64,000 bases of DNA, taken from an uncultured Alphaproteobacteria bacterium (GTDB taxonomy: Bacteria > Pseudomonadota > Alphaproteobacteria > HIMB59). Position numbers and translations under genes: made by a program. Where the stretch lies: contig CACJLA010000001.1 of assembly GCA_902594145.1 (NCBI GenBank), positions 1 through 64,000 of the forward strand. The letters run 5' to 3'. Shown here piece by piece: positions 1 to 10,469 of this stretch (within the stretch, counting starts at the first letter, position 1; each line of letters opens with the position of its first letter). The notes under the pieces are model-generated. The model saw only the letters and a list, made by a program, of their open reading frames with translations. It ran no database searches and was not told the origin of the DNA.

Positions 1-1374
1 GTAGGTAGAGGTTTAAATACTTGTCTCATTGAAAAGGGCGATATTGCTTCACAAACATCTTCATGGTCTACTAAATTAATCCATGGGGGTATAAGATATT
101 TAGAAAACTATGATTTTAAATTAGTCAGGGAGTCTCTAAAAGAAAGAGATATTATAAAAAAAATTGCTCCCCACATTACGAAACCAATAAAATTTGTTTT
201 ACCTCATGTTCCAAGTTTAAGGTCAAGTTGGATGATAAGAATAGGATTATTTTTGTATGATAGATTGGGTGGCAAATCCTCCTTTGAGAGATCAAAATTT
301 ATTTATCTAAATCAACAATTTGATGAAAACCCATTAAAGGAAAATTTTAAAAGTGGATATATGTACTCTGACCTATTTGTTGATGATTCGAGACTAGCTC
401 TACTTAATGCTGAAGATGCGATCAATAGAGGTGCAAAAATTTATTTAAATACAAATATTACTAAAGTTATAAGAGATAGTGAATACTGGTCAGTTTATTT
501 GAAGAATGGGGAAATTTTAAAATCAAAGGTGATTATTAACGCAACGGGTCCTTACTCAGTTTCAGTTTTAAATAATATTTTTGGGATTAAATCAAAAAAA
601 ATATTGAGACTTGTCCAAGGAAGCCACTTAGTAGTAAAAAAAATATATGACGGTGACCAAGCATATATACTTCAATTAAGTGACAAACGTGTAATTTTTA
701 TGATACCCTATAAAAAAAATTATACTTTAATTGGCACAACTGATCATGAAGTTAAAAGTTTTGAGAACCCAAAGATTACTGATCAAGAAAGAACCTATCT
801 AATTAATTCGGTCAATTCGTTCATAAAAAAGAAAATAACTAACAATGATATTATATGGACATATGCAGGAGTAAGACCATTGATTGAGGATAACAATCAA
901 AAGGCTTCAAAAATTTCAAGAGACTACACTTTTGAAATTGATGATATCAAAGGAGCTCCGATAATTACTATTTTTGGTGGAAAGCTTACAACATATAGAA
1001 AAATCTCTGAACAAGTTATGAAAAAATTATCAAAGTACCTTAGCTTCTCAAGCAAATCATGGACTTACAATGAGTTACTACCGGGCGCTCATAATAATGA
1101 AATAGATAATACAAATATTTCAGAGAAAATAATTGGACGTCTTGTTGAAACTTATGGAAATAAAATATCAAAACTTAACAAGTATTATAATGAATTTGAA
1201 ACTGGTGGAGAGTTGATTTTTGGGGACTTTTATGAATTTGAAGTAAAATATCTTATTAAAGAAGAAATGGCTCGAACTTCAGAAGATATCCTTTTTAGGA
1301 GAACAAAGCTTGGAATTAATTTTCCCAAAGAAGCAAGGGATAAATTAGAAATTATTTTAAAAAGACACCTTTAG
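1..1374 (+). CDS. glpD: Glycerol-3-phosphate dehydrogenase, 5' truncated by the window edge
   Basis: FAD-dependent oxidation of sn-glycerol 3-phosphate to dihydroxyacetone phosphate, passing electrons to the quinone pool at the inner membrane. The frame is open from base 1 and stays in frame with an internal ATG at 232, so the N-terminal FAD-binding glycine motif lies outside the window. Visible signatures are SSWSTKLIHGGIRYLE near visible residues 20-35, typical of GlpD, and a later FGGKLTTYR segment of the FAD-binding fold followed by the C-terminal cap domain. About 457 residues are visible against roughly 500-530 for the family. glpK follows 21 bp downstream on the same strand, so this is a two-gene glycerol catabolic unit. 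Identity is secure; the true start cannot be seen. Confidence 0.95.
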   Translation, partial: VGRGLNTCLIEKGDIASQTSSWSTKLIHGGIRYLENYDFKLVRESLKERDIIKKIAPHITKPIKFVLPHVPSLRSSWMIRIGLFLYDRLGGKSSFERSKFIYLNQQFDENPLKENFKSGYMYSDLFVDDSRLALLNAEDAINRGAKIYLNTNITKVIRDSEYWSVYLKNGEILKSKVIINATGPYSVSVLNNIFGIKSKKILRLVQGSHLVVKKIYDGDQAYILQLSDKRVIFMIPYKKNYTLIGTTDHEVKSFENPKITDQERTYLINSVNSFIKKKITNNDIIWTYAGVRPLIEDNNQKASKISRDYTFEIDDIKGAPIITIFGGKLTTYRKISEQVMKKLSKYLSFSSKSWTYNELLPGAHNNEIDNTNISEKIIGRLVETYGNKISKLNKYYNEFETGGELIFGDFYEFEVKYLIKEEMARTSEDILFRRTKLGINFPKEARDKLEIILKRHL

Positions 1375-1395
1375 TACTTATGATATTATACTAAG

Positions 1396-2886
1396 GTGCA
1401 AAAATTTATTCTATCAATTGATCAAGGAACAACTTCTACACGTTCAATAATTTTTAATAAAAACTTTGAAATTATCTCTAGTGATCAATTAGAATTTAAG
1501 CAGTACTTTCCAAAAGATGGTTGTGTAGAACACGATCCAGAGGAGATATTTAATTCTGTTATACAAACCTCACAAAATGCGATTAAGAAAGCTAAAGCTA
1601 ATTCAGGCCAGATATTGGGCATAGGAATAACTAATCAAAGGGAAACTGTTGTAGTATGGGATAAGCAAACAGGTAAACCTATTTATAGAGCTATTGTTTG
1701 GCAAGACAGAAGAACAGTAAATTATTGCAAAGACTTAACTAAAAAAGGATTTGCAAAAAAGATACAAAAAATAACTGGTCTTGTAATTGATTCATATTTT
1801 TCTGCTACTAAAATTAAATGGATACTCGATAACATAGAGTTATCAAAAAAACTTTTAAAAGAAGATAGGCTTTTATTTGGAACTATAGATACTTGGCTGC
1901 TTTGGAAGTTAACAGATGGAAGGTCTTATTTTACTGAGGCCACAAATGCTTCGAGAACTATGCTATACGACATCAAAAAAAACTGCTGGTCAAAAGAGTT
2001 ACTTAAAATTTTCAATATTCCTCGTAAAATTCTTCCTACGGTTAAAGATAGTGCGGACGATTTTGGTTATACAACTTTTTTTGGAGATAAAATTAATATA
2101 GGAGGCATAGCTGGTGATCAACAAGCCGCAACAATTGGTCAAGCATGTTTTGAACCAGGATCTATTAAGTCTACATATGGCACTGGCTGCTTTATGATCA
2201 TGAATATCGGACAGAATCCAAAAATTTCTAAAAACAATTTACTTACAACAATTGCATATAGAATTAAGAATAAAACTACCTACGCCTTGGAGGGGTCAAT
2301 TTTCGTTGCAGGTGCTGCAATTCAATGGCTAAGAGACTCCCTTAAAGTTATAAAGACGGCACAAGAAACAGAGGTTTTATATTCCCAAAGCGATCAGAGT
2401 CAACAAATCTATTTTGTTCCTGCTTTTGTAGGTTTAGGAGCTCCATATTGGGATGGTGAAGCAAGAGGAGCTATTTTTGGCATGACAAGAAATACAGGAA
2501 TAGCTGAATATGTTAAAGCTGCTATAGATAGTGTTGCATATCAAACTAAAGATTTGATAATTGCAATGGAGAAAGATAGTGGCTTATCTATTAAACAAAT
2601 TAAAGTTGATGGCGGAATGGTGACAAATGAAAAATTCCTTCAATTTTTATCAAATATTTTAATCCTAAATTGTGATAGACCAAAAATAACTGAGACGACA
2701 GCATTGGGGGCAGCTTATCTTGTAGGGCTTTCTTTAAAAATTATCAAGAATACTGAAGAAATATCAAAAAAATGGCAAAGTGAAAAAATATTTAAACCAA
2801 GACTTCATAAAAAAGAAGTTAAGTATCTTTATCAAGGATGGGTAAAGGCTGTAAAGAAAACTACTACAAAAAAGAATAGCAAATAA
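1396..2886 (+). CDS. glpK: Glycerol kinase
   Basis: ATP-dependent phosphorylation of glycerol to sn-glycerol 3-phosphate in the cytoplasm, feeding GlpD just upstream. The 496-residue length is normal for the FGGY kinase family. Visible motifs: the N-terminal phosphate-binding DQGTTSTR at residues 9-16, GTIDTWLLWKL in the first domain, GGIAGDQQAA and YGTGCFM around 235-262, and DGGMVTNEKFLQF in the C-terminal adenosine-binding domain. The start is GTG at 1396, chosen because MQKFILSIDQGTT matches the family N-terminus exactly. An AAGG sits directly against the start codon, so the ribosome binding site is poorly spaced and translation may be weak. No glycerol facilitator gene is visible here. 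Confidence 0.97.
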   Translation: MQKFILSIDQGTTSTRSIIFNKNFEIISSDQLEFKQYFPKDGCVEHDPEEIFNSVIQTSQNAIKKAKANSGQILGIGITNQRETVVVWDKQTGKPIYRAIVWQDRRTVNYCKDLTKKGFAKKIQKITGLVIDSYFSATKIKWILDNIELSKKLLKEDRLLFGTIDTWLLWKLTDGRSYFTEATNASRTMLYDIKKNCWSKELLKIFNIPRKILPTVKDSADDFGYTTFFGDKINIGGIAGDQQAATIGQACFEPGSIKSTYGTGCFMIMNIGQNPKISKNNLLTTIAYRIKNKTTYALEGSIFVAGAAIQWLRDSLKVIKTAQETEVLYSQSDQSQQIYFVPAFVGLGAPYWDGEARGAIFGMTRNTGIAEYVKAAIDSVAYQTKDLIIAMEKDSGLSIKQIKVDGGMVTNEKFLQFLSNILILNCDRPKITETTALGAAYLVGLSLKIIKNTEEISKKWQSEKIFKPRLHKKEVKYLYQGWVKAVKKTTTKKNSK

Positions 2887-2911
2887 AATTATATTTTGAT
2901 ATTTATGTTAC

Positions 2912-3802
2912 ATGCGCATAAATATTGAAATTGGTGATATAGAAGCATTTATTGAACTAACTGAAACAAATTCATTTGCTAGGGCGGCAAATAATTTAAA
3001 TTTATCTCAACCTGCGCTCTCAAGAAGAATTCAGAAGTTAGAACACGAACTAGGAACTACCCTTTTTGATAGAACCACAAGAAAAGTTCAATTATCTTAC
3101 TCTGGAAGAAATTTTTATGACCGAGCTAGAGGTATTATAGAAGCAGTTAAAACAGCAACCAAAACACTTAATGAGAAATATAGCTTTCCATCAATAATTA
3201 AAATTGGGGTAGTCCATTCAGCTCTCAGAAATATATTATTTTCTGCCTTAAAATCTTTTAAAGAAATTGAACCTAGATGTAAAGTTCAAATCATAGAGAG
3301 GTCATCAAATAATGTTGTTGATAGTGTTTTAGGAGGAGAGTGTGATTTTGGTATCAATTTTACAGGTATTCAAGAGCCAGGTATCAATTTTGAAAAACTA
3401 TTTGTGGAGGATTATGTAGTTGCATTTCCAAAAGGAGATAAGTTAGAAAGAAAAAGAAAAGTAAAACTTTCAGAGATCAAAGATCGAAATTTTATATCAA
3501 TTTGGAAAGGTTCAGGAAGTAGAATTTATATTGAAAATGCTCTAGCACTTCAAAAAGAAGATATGGATTGGGCTTATGAAGTAAGACATATTCCTACTGC
3601 CTTAAATATGGTTGAACAAGGACTAGGAATAACATTAGCCCCTAAACTGGCTATTTCTAAAGACTATACTTCTTTATCGTTTAGACCTCTAATAGATCCA
3701 TCTGTAACCAGAACAATTGGCTTAATTAAAAGATCGGGAAGAGATCTTAGTTATGACTCACAAAAATTATATGACTTACTGAAAGATAAATTTAAAAGAT
3801 AA
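2912..3802 (+). CDS. LysR-family transcriptional regulator
   Basis: DNA-binding regulator of 296 residues, normal for LysR. An N-terminal winged helix-turn-helix spans about residues 5-65 (FARAANNLNLSQPALSRRIQ is the classic LysR recognition segment), followed by a linker helix and a periplasmic-binding-protein-like effector domain from about 90 to 290. The ligand is not predictable from sequence. It lies between glpK (25 bp upstream) and acnA (55 bp downstream), all on the plus strand. LysR genes are usually divergent from their target, so its co-directional position gives no firm regulon. The 23-bp inverted repeat just ahead of acnA has no classic T-N11-A layout, so a link is speculative. 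Confidence 0.93.
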   Translation: MRINIEIGDIEAFIELTETNSFARAANNLNLSQPALSRRIQKLEHELGTTLFDRTTRKVQLSYSGRNFYDRARGIIEAVKTATKTLNEKYSFPSIIKIGVVHSALRNILFSALKSFKEIEPRCKVQIIERSSNNVVDSVLGGECDFGINFTGIQEPGINFEKLFVEDYVVAFPKGDKLERKRKVKLSEIKDRNFISIWKGSGSRIYIENALALQKEDMDWAYEVRHIPTALNMVEQGLGITLAPKLAISKDYTSLSFRPLIDPSVTRTIGLIKRSGRDLSYDSQKLYDLLKDKFKR

Positions 3803-3830
3803 TTAATCAGCATTATGCATAAAAAAATAT

Positions 3831-3853
3831 ACTAATTAATGATATTAATTAGT
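3831..3853 (+). promoter_or_regulatory. Perfect inverted repeat immediately ahead of acnA
   Basis: ACTAATTAAT at 3831-3840 and ATTAATTAGT at 3844-3853 are exact 10-bp inverted repeats around GAT, ending 4 bases before the acnA ATG at 3858. No Shine-Dalgarno sequence is present between. As DNA it could be a dimeric operator; as RNA it would form an AU hairpin touching the initiation region. Confidence 0.5.
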
Positions 3854-3857
3854 TATT

Positions 3858-4079
3858 ATGTCAGTTAATAGTTTTAAGACTTTGGACAAGTTTTCTCTAA
3901 ATGGAAAGGGGTATAACTTTTATAATTTATCCTTATTAGAAGATGAATTTCCAAAACTAAAAACTCTCCCTAAATCAAAAAAAATACTTATTGAAAATTT
4001 ATTAAGATTAGAAGACGGTGAAGATGTCAACGTAAATCTTATTAGAAATGTTTTGGAAAACCCAGAAAAAAAAACATGA
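3858..4079 (+). CDS. acnA: Aconitate hydratase A, N-terminal fragment before a frame break
   Basis: This 73-residue reading frame is the missing N-terminus of the aconitase that continues at 4076. Its sequence YNFYNLSLLEDEFPKLKTLP, then LPKSKKILIENLLRLEDG, matches the conserved AcnA start (Leu-Pro-x-Ser-x-x-x-Leu-x-Glu-Asn-Leu-Leu-Arg). The frame ends at TGA in an A9 run (4066-4074). Removing one A there and one T from the T9 run at 4082-4090 would restore a continuous protein through [19 protein letters not shown], the expected AcnA sequence. I therefore read this as part of one gene, broken by two single-base insertions, a sequencing or assembly error, or a recoding site. It is very unlikely to be a separate protein. 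Confidence 0.85.
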   Translation: MSVNSFKTLDKFSLNGKGYNFYNLSLLEDEFPKLKTLPKSKKILIENLLRLEDGEDVNVNLIRNVLENPEKKT

Positions 4080-6487
4080 AGTTTTTTTTTCTTCCATCTA
4101 GAGTTTTAATGCAAGATTTTACTGGTGTACCTGCAGTTGCAGACTTAGCAGCAATGCGTGATGCTGTCTCAGAAAAAGGACAGGACCCCTCCAAAGTAAA
4201 TCCCATGTCGCAAGTTGATTTGGTAATAGATCATTCAGTAATGGTTGATTATTTTGCAAGTCCAAAAGCCTTTCAAAAAAACGTTGATATGGAATTTGGA
4301 AGAAATTTAGAAAGATATGAATTTTTAAAATGGGGACAACAAGCTTTTAAAAATTTTAGGGTGATACCCCCTGGTACAGGGATATGTCATCAAGTTAATT
4401 TAGAGTATTTGGCAGAGGTTGTATGGAGTAAAGAACAAAACGAAAAAAATTTTTTATATCCTGATACATTAGTTGGAACTGATAGTCATACAACTATGGT
4501 AAATGCGTTAGGAGTACTAGGTTGGGGAGTGGGTGGAATTGAAGCTGAAGCTGCGATGCTAGGTCAATCTGTATCTATGCTTTTACCTGAGGTTGTTGGT
4601 TTTGAAATAACTGGAAAGCTGAACGAAGGAGTTACAGCGACAGATCTTGTTCTTACAATTGTTCAAATGCTTCGAGAAAAAGGAGTGGTTGGAAAATTTG
4701 TTGAATTTTATGGTGATGGTCTGAAAAACTTATCACTTGCTGACAGAGCAACTATCGCCAACATGGCCCCTGAATATGGGGCAACCTGTGGGTTTTTTTC
4801 AGTTGATGAAGAGACCATTAGATATTTAAAATTAACTTCTAGAAGCTCAGCTATGATAGAAATTATTGAAAAATATAATAAAATTCAAGGGTTATGGGCT
4901 GATAACACTTGTGATTATAATGAAACCGTTCATTTGAAACTCGAAAATGTTCAAGCGTCTTTGGCTGGACCTAAAAGACCACAAGATAGAATTAATCTAG
5001 AGAGTGTGGATTTAAACTTCAAAGAGTTTTCGAAGAACAAACCCATTGAAAGGAAAGTGAAAAACCATAATTACAAAATGCAAGATGGAAATGTTGTTAT
5101 TGCTGCTATTACCTCTTGCACTAATACCTCAAACCCTGATGTTTTAGTTGCAGCCGGATTAGTCGCAAAAAAAGCATGTGAATTAGGGTTACAAGTAAAA
5201 CCCTGGGTCAAGACTTCTCTGGCACCTGGTTCAAAAGTTGTTACTGATTACCTAGATAAATCAGGTTTGAATAAATATTTAGATCAATTAGGCTTTCATC
5301 TAGTTGGTTATGGGTGCACTACATGTATTGGAAATTCGGGACCTCTTGATAAAGATATTGCAGAGTGCATTACAGAAAATAATTTGACAGTTGCCTCAGT
5401 GCTTTCAGGGAATAGAAATTTTGAGGGAAGAGTTAATCCACATGTCAAAGCAAACTATCTTGCTTCTCCTCCATTAGTTGTAGCTTATGCATTAGCTGGG
5501 TCTGTGCATTCAAATTTAACCAAAAACTCAATTGGTATCGACACAAAAGGTAAAGAGGTTTTCTTAAAAGATATATGGCCAAGCAATAATGAAATTCGTG
5601 AAGTAGTAGAAAAAAATGTATCACCTGAAATGTTTAAAAAGCAATACTCTAATGCTTTAAACGGGCCTAAAGAATGGCAAAAAATTAATACATCTTCTGG
5701 AGACTTATATAAATGGAAACCAACATCAACCTACGTGCAACAACCTCCTTTTTTTACTGGTAAGTCTGATAATAAAGAAATTATACATATTGAAAATGCA
5801 AGACCCTTATTGCTTTTAGGGAACAGTGTTACCACAGACCATATCTCACCTGCTGGAGCTATCAAACTAGAGAGTCCTGCAGGAAACTATTTTATGGAGC
5901 GACAAATACGACAAAATGATTTTAATTCATATGGGGCAAGAAGGGGTAATCACGAAGTAATGGTAAGAGGTACTTTTGCTAATATCAGAATTAGAAATCA
6001 ATTACTGTCTGATGTTGAAGGAGGATACTCAATTCTAGAACCAGATAAAAAGAAAATGAGCGTATATGAGGTTGCCATGGAATATGCAAAAAGGTCTGAA
6101 AATGTTGTCGTTTTTGCAGGTCAAGAATATGGAACTGGTTCATCTCGCGATTGGGCAGCAAAAGGAACAAAATTGTTAGGCATTAAAGCTGTTATTGCAG
6201 AGAGCTTTGAAAGAATACATCGATCAAATCTAGTTGGAATGGGCGTCCTTCCAATACAACTTAATAGACACAAACTTAATGATTTAAATATAAAATCTTC
6301 TGACCTTGTAGACATAAAACTCTATAATGAAACTAAGCCTTTACAAGATTTGGAAATATTTATTAAAAGCGATGAGGGTGTTAAAATTTTAGAATGTACA
6401 TTAAGAATTGATACCATCAATGAGCTACAATACTACAAGGCTGATGGTATATTGAATTTTGTTTTGAAAAATATTTTAAAAAATTAA
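4076..6487 (+). CDS. acnA: Aconitate hydratase A, main part (downstream of frame break)
   Basis: Interconverts citrate and isocitrate in the TCA cycle using a [4Fe-4S] cluster. The 803 residues start within the conserved [20 protein letters not shown] segment, so the first roughly 75 residues are in the preceding frame; together they give about 877, normal for AcnA (about 890). Cluster ligands are visible in [11 protein letters not shown] and in [14 protein letters not shown]. The C-terminal swivel domain is intact, with [17 protein letters not shown] and [18 protein letters not shown]. The nominal ATG at 4076 lies inside the homopolymer region and is unlikely to be a real start. The 3' end overlaps the convergent sucB by 4 bp. 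Confidence 0.93.
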   Translation: MKFFFLPSRVLMQDFTGVPAVADLAAMRDAVSEKGQDPSKVNPMSQVDLVIDHSVMVDYFASPKAFQKNVDMEFGRNLERYEFLKWGQQAFKNFRVIPPGTGICHQVNLEYLAEVVWSKEQNEKNFLYPDTLVGTDSHTTMVNALGVLGWGVGGIEAEAAMLGQSVSMLLPEVVGFEITGKLNEGVTATDLVLTIVQMLREKGVVGKFVEFYGDGLKNLSLADRATIANMAPEYGATCGFFSVDEETIRYLKLTSRSSAMIEIIEKYNKIQGLWADNTCDYNETVHLKLENVQASLAGPKRPQDRINLESVDLNFKEFSKNKPIERKVKNHNYKMQDGNVVIAAITSCTNTSNPDVLVAAGLVAKKACELGLQVKPWVKTSLAPGSKVVTDYLDKSGLNKYLDQLGFHLVGYGCTTCIGNSGPLDKDIAECITENNLTVASVLSGNRNFEGRVNPHVKANYLASPPLVVAYALAGSVHSNLTKNSIGIDTKGKEVFLKDIWPSNNEIREVVEKNVSPEMFKKQYSNALNGPKEWQKINTSSGDLYKWKPTSTYVQQPPFFTGKSDNKEIIHIENARPLLLLGNSVTTDHISPAGAIKLESPAGNYFMERQIRQNDFNSYGARRGNHEVMVRGTFANIRIRNQLLSDVEGGYSILEPDKKKMSVYEVAMEYAKRSENVVVFAGQEYGTGSSRDWAAKGTKLLGIKAVIAESFERIHRSNLVGMGVLPIQLNRHKLNDLNIKSSDLVDIKLYNETKPLQDLEIFIKSDEGVKILECTLRIDTINELQYYKADGILNFVLKNILKN

Positions 6488-7569
6488 ATTATAACTGGAT
6501 TTTCTAAAAGTTCTTTAAGTCTTACTAAAAAAGTAACTGCTTGCTTTCCGTCAATAAGCCTGTGATCATAACTTAAGGCTATGTACATCATTGGCTTTAT
6601 GACAATTTTCTTTTTTACTGCAATAGGTCTATCTATGATAGAATGCATACCTAATATAGCACTTTGAGGAGGATTGATAATGGGTGTGCTCATCATTGAG
6701 CCATATATTCCTCCATTTGTAATTGAAAAAGTTCCACCTGATAAGTCTTTCATTGTAAGCTTATTTGAATTTGCCTTTTGAGCTAAATTAATGATATTTT
6801 TTTCAATATCACCATTTGATAGATTTCCAGCATCTCTAATTATTGGAACAACCAAACCCTTTTCTGATCCAATTGCTATTCCTATATCAAAATAATTTTT
6901 GTAAATTATTTTATTTTCATAAATTTCTGAATTTATCTCTGGTATTTCTTTTAGGACATCCGTACAGGCTTTAACAAAAAAAGACATAATGCCTAGTTTG
7001 ACACCATATTTTTTTTTGAAAGATGATTGCTCTTTTTTTCTTAAAGACATAATAGCCGACATGTCAACTTCATTAAATGTTGTAAGAATTGCGGCAGTAT
7101 TTTGAGCATCTTTTAATCTTCTAGCAATGGTTTGTCTAAGCTTAGACATCGGAATGGTTTTTTCATTTTGATTTTCTATTTCAATATCGAAATTTTGAAG
7201 ATTATCTTCTGAGCTTGGAGAGTTTTCAGTTTTCACAATAATATCAGGCTTATTAGGAAGTCTTACTTCCTTTGCAGTTTCTTTCATCTCTTTAATCTGA
7301 TTAATTTTGCTTTCAGAGCTTTCATCAATTGTAACCTCATCAGTAATCTCAGCAATAGACTGGCCAACATTTACCGTAGCACCTACAGGGGCAATGATCT
7401 TAGTTAACTTTCCTGATGATTGGGCGGGAATTTCAATTGTAATTTTTTCAGTCTCTATTTCAGCTAAATTATCTCCGGATTTAAAGTTTTCTCCCTCTTT
7501 AACTAACCATGATGTAATTGTTCCCTCAATTATAGACTCACCAAGCTCAGGTACAGTTATATTTTTCAT
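6484..7569 (-). CDS. sucB: Dihydrolipoamide succinyltransferase, E2 of 2-oxoglutarate dehydrogenase
   Basis: Transfers the succinyl group from the E1-bound intermediate to CoA through a swinging lipoyl arm. Residues 1-77 are a single lipoyl domain with the lipoylated Lys42 in [12 protein letters not shown]. The catalytic acyltransferase domain begins near residue 138 ([16 protein letters not shown]) and ends with the active-site SYDHRLIDG (His about 336, Asp about 340). The stretch between (about 80-135) is Glu/Ser/Asn-rich and shows no peripheral subunit-binding domain, explaining the short 361 residues against about 400 usually. The start overlaps the sucA stop (TAATG), so the two are translationally coupled. 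No E3 (lpd) gene is in this window. Confidence 0.95.
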   Translation of the reverse strand: MKNITVPELGESIIEGTITSWLVKEGENFKSGDNLAEIETEKITIEIPAQSSGKLTKIIAPVGATVNVGQSIAEITDEVTIDESSESKINQIKEMKETAKEVRLPNKPDIIVKTENSPSSEDNLQNFDIEIENQNEKTIPMSKLRQTIARRLKDAQNTAAILTTFNEVDMSAIMSLRKKEQSSFKKKYGVKLGIMSFFVKACTDVLKEIPEINSEIYENKIIYKNYFDIGIAIGSEKGLVVPIIRDAGNLSNGDIEKNIINLAQKANSNKLTMKDLSGGTFSITNGGIYGSMMSTPIINPPQSAILGMHSIIDRPIAVKKKIVIKPMMYIALSYDHRLIDGKQAVTFLVRLKELLENPVII

Positions 7570-10418
7570 TATTCTCTTGGGAGGTTTTTAAATTTCATAA
7601 AACTCACACCACCTCTTTCCTTTATAACACGTTTTAATGGTGATTTAAGTGCTAATTCTTTAATGAGCATTTGGTTAGTAATATGTCTTTTTGAAATACC
7701 AGTTGCTGGAGCTGCAGCAGGGCGCCTACCAACATAATGTATTTTTTTCTCGTAATTATTTCGAACAAATACATGTCTTATTCTACTTTTTACAAATCCC
7801 CAAGTGCCCATATTTTTTGGTTCTTCTTGGGCCCAAATCATTTCACAATCTTTATATTTCATAAGTAGTTCTGATAATCTGTCAAAAGGGAAAGGGTATA
7901 TCTGTTCAATTCTAATAATTTTAACATCTTTGATTTTTTGCTCAGATCTATAATCGTCTAGCTCATAGAAAATTTTACCAGAGCAGAAAACAACTCTTTT
8001 TGGATTTTTAATTTCATCGTCAATTACTCTATGAAAAGATGTTTTTCCTGTAAATTCTTCAATGTGAGAAATATTATTTGGATGGCGTAATGTAGATTTT
8101 GGTGTAAATACTATTAATGGTTTTCTAAAATTTCTGTGTATTTGTCTTCTTAGTGCATGGAAATAGCTAGCAGGAGTAGTGCAATTTACAATTTGAATGT
8201 TGTCTTCAGCAGCCATTTGGAGAAATCTTTCTATCCTTGCACTTGAATGCTCAGGGCCCATGCCTTCATGACCATGAGGTAAAAGCATTACCAAACCACT
8301 CATTTGCATCCATTTTCTCTCACTTGAGGTTATAAATTGATCGATAATAATTTGTGCACCGTTAGCAAAGTCTCCAAACTGAGCCTCCCATATAACAAGT
8401 GTGTTGGGATCAGCTAGTGAATACCCGTATTCAAAACCAAGCACTCCTAATTCAGACAAAAAACTATCTACTATTTCATATTCTTTTTGTTTTTTTGAAA
8501 TATTGTTTAAAGGAATATACCTTTCTTCAGTTTTTTGATCATAAAAAACAGAGTGTCTTTGGCTAAAAGTACCTCTACCAGAGTCTTGACCAGCTAGTCT
8601 GACTTGGTATCCCTCTTTTAGTAGACTCCCTATCGCTAAAGCTTCTGCGAAAGACCAATCAATTCCTTTTCCAGTTTTTATAGCTTTGATGCGAGCATTA
8701 TTAAATTTTTGCAATTTTGGGTGTAAATTAAAATTATCTGGAATATTAGTTATTTTTATACCTACATCTTTTAAAGACTTTTCAGATTCAGAGGTTTTTC
8801 CCCTTCTTAAGGGGTCCTTAGGAGCACGACTTAAACCACTCCATTGACCACCCATCCACAATTTCGTTTTTAATTTATAATTTTTTGCTTTCTCAAATTT
8901 TTTTTCAAGATCAGACCAAATCTGATCTTTCAAATAATCAATTTGTTTTTGATTTACAACCTCCTGCTCTAAAAGTTTGTTTGCATAAATACTTGCAACT
9001 GTTTTTTTCTTTTTAATAGTCTCATACATCAAAGGTTGGGTAAATGAAGGTTCATCTCCCTCATTATGGCCGTGTTTCCTATAACAAAACATGTCAACCA
9101 TTGTGTCTTTTTTAAAAGTATTTCTAAATTCTGTTGCAGCTCTTGAGGCCAATACTACGGCCTCAGGGTCATCACCATTTACATGGAAGATAGGTGACTG
9201 AACAATTTTTCCAATTTCTGAGGAATAGGGTGCCGAACGACTATATTGAGGACTTGTAGTAAAACCAATTTGGTTGTTAATTATGAAATGTATTAATCCA
9301 CCTATCCTATAACCATTTAGTTGTGACATTGTAAAAGTTTCAGCTACGATTCCTTGACCAGCAATTGCAGCATCTCCGTGAATTAAGAGACCAGAAACTC
9401 TTGTATTATTTTTATCTTTGATAAGTCTTTGTTTTGCTCTAATTTTACCAGCAACTACTGGATTTACTGCTTCCAAATGAGAAGGATTTGCAGCCATACT
9501 AACATGTATTAAATTACCCCCAAAACTTCTGTCTGAACTTGCACCTAAATGATATTTTACATCACCAGACCCTTGATCACTAAAAGCATTTTCCCCACCG
9601 TGGATAAATTCGCCAAATATTTGTACATGAGGTTTTTTAACTATATTTGCTAAAATGTTAAGTCTACCACGATGAGCGCAAGCAAATGAAAAGTCTTCGA
9701 CGCCGTACTCCGATGATCTTTTTAAAATTTGTTCTAAGGCAGGTATTGTGGACTCAGCACCCTCAAGACCAAATCTTTTTGTTCCTCTGTATTTGGTATC
9801 TAAAAATTTTTCAAAGTATTCTGCTGAAATTAATCTTTCTAATATAGTCCTTTTGCCTCTTGGAGTAAGTTGCATATCCTTTTTCTCCTCAATTCTATCT
9901 TTAAGCCATTTATATTCTTCAGCAGATTGTATGTGCTTATATTCAATTGCTAGTGTTCCAGAATATATAGATTGTAACTTTTCAAAAACTTCTTTAACAG
10001 TTGCTTTTTCAAAACCTAAATAACCAAATAAGAAAATCTTACGGTCATAATCTTTTTCTTGAAAACCATAATACGCAGGGTCTAAACCTGATGGGCTATT
10101 TTTTATCATTAAACCCAAAGGGTCTAAGTCAGCAATTAAGTGACCGATTTCTCTGTAGGCTCTAATCATCATTACTAGTCTCAAAGAGTCAGTAATTGCT
10201 TGATCAAGCGAAGTATGATGAAAGTCTTCACCTCTTGAAGTTTGTGACCAATCAATCTTTTGATAATCAGCTAAGATAGAAATCTCTTCAGGTGCAAGAG
10301 TATTAAAAAAATCATGCCAACTTTTATCAACTAGACTTGGATCTTTTATATAGTCCTTATAAATAGAAATAACTTGGGAGGCATTATTAGTTGTGAGAAA
10401 TGAATTATAAGATCTCAT
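7569..10418 (-). CDS. sucA: 2-Oxoglutarate dehydrogenase E1 component
   Basis: Thiamine diphosphate-dependent decarboxylation of 2-oxoglutarate and succinylation of the E2 lipoyl group; the committed oxidative step of the TCA cycle. 949 residues is a typical E1o length. Visible signatures: the N-terminal [17 protein letters not shown] typical of the E1o N-terminus, [17 protein letters not shown], the ThDP/Mg region [16 protein letters not shown] and [10 protein letters not shown], and in the C-terminal transketolase domain [20 protein letters not shown]. It sits between mdh (51 bp upstream) and sucB (1-bp overlap) in a minus-strand TCA operon. The usual alphaproteobacterial sucC and sucD between mdh and sucA are absent. 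Confidence 0.98.
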   Translation of the reverse strand: MRSYNSFLTTNNASQVISIYKDYIKDPSLVDKSWHDFFNTLAPEEISILADYQKIDWSQTSRGEDFHHTSLDQAITDSLRLVMMIRAYREIGHLIADLDPLGLMIKNSPSGLDPAYYGFQEKDYDRKIFLFGYLGFEKATVKEVFEKLQSIYSGTLAIEYKHIQSAEEYKWLKDRIEEKKDMQLTPRGKRTILERLISAEYFEKFLDTKYRGTKRFGLEGAESTIPALEQILKRSSEYGVEDFSFACAHRGRLNILANIVKKPHVQIFGEFIHGGENAFSDQGSGDVKYHLGASSDRSFGGNLIHVSMAANPSHLEAVNPVVAGKIRAKQRLIKDKNNTRVSGLLIHGDAAIAGQGIVAETFTMSQLNGYRIGGLIHFIINNQIGFTTSPQYSRSAPYSSEIGKIVQSPIFHVNGDDPEAVVLASRAATEFRNTFKKDTMVDMFCYRKHGHNEGDEPSFTQPLMYETIKKKKTVASIYANKLLEQEVVNQKQIDYLKDQIWSDLEKKFEKAKNYKLKTKLWMGGQWSGLSRAPKDPLRRGKTSESEKSLKDVGIKITNIPDNFNLHPKLQKFNNARIKAIKTGKGIDWSFAEALAIGSLLKEGYQVRLAGQDSGRGTFSQRHSVFYDQKTEERYIPLNNISKKQKEYEIVDSFLSELGVLGFEYGYSLADPNTLVIWEAQFGDFANGAQIIIDQFITSSERKWMQMSGLVMLLPHGHEGMGPEHSSARIERFLQMAAEDNIQIVNCTTPASYFHALRRQIHRNFRKPLIVFTPKSTLRHPNNISHIEEFTGKTSFHRVIDDEIKNPKRVVFCSGKIFYELDDYRSEQKIKDVKIIRIEQIYPFPFDRLSELLMKYKDCEMIWAQEEPKNMGTWGFVKSRIRHVFVRNNYEKKIHYVGRRPAAAPATGISKRHITNQMLIKELALKSPLKRVIKERGGVSFMKFKNLPRE

Positions 10419-10469
10419 TAGTAAGATAATGTATACGCTTATCTCATAAAAATGTCATTTTATTTTTAA

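Noticed and set aside
3858..4079. Independent small protein ahead of acnA
   Set aside because: Its sequence is the conserved AcnA N-terminus; it is part of the frame-broken gene.
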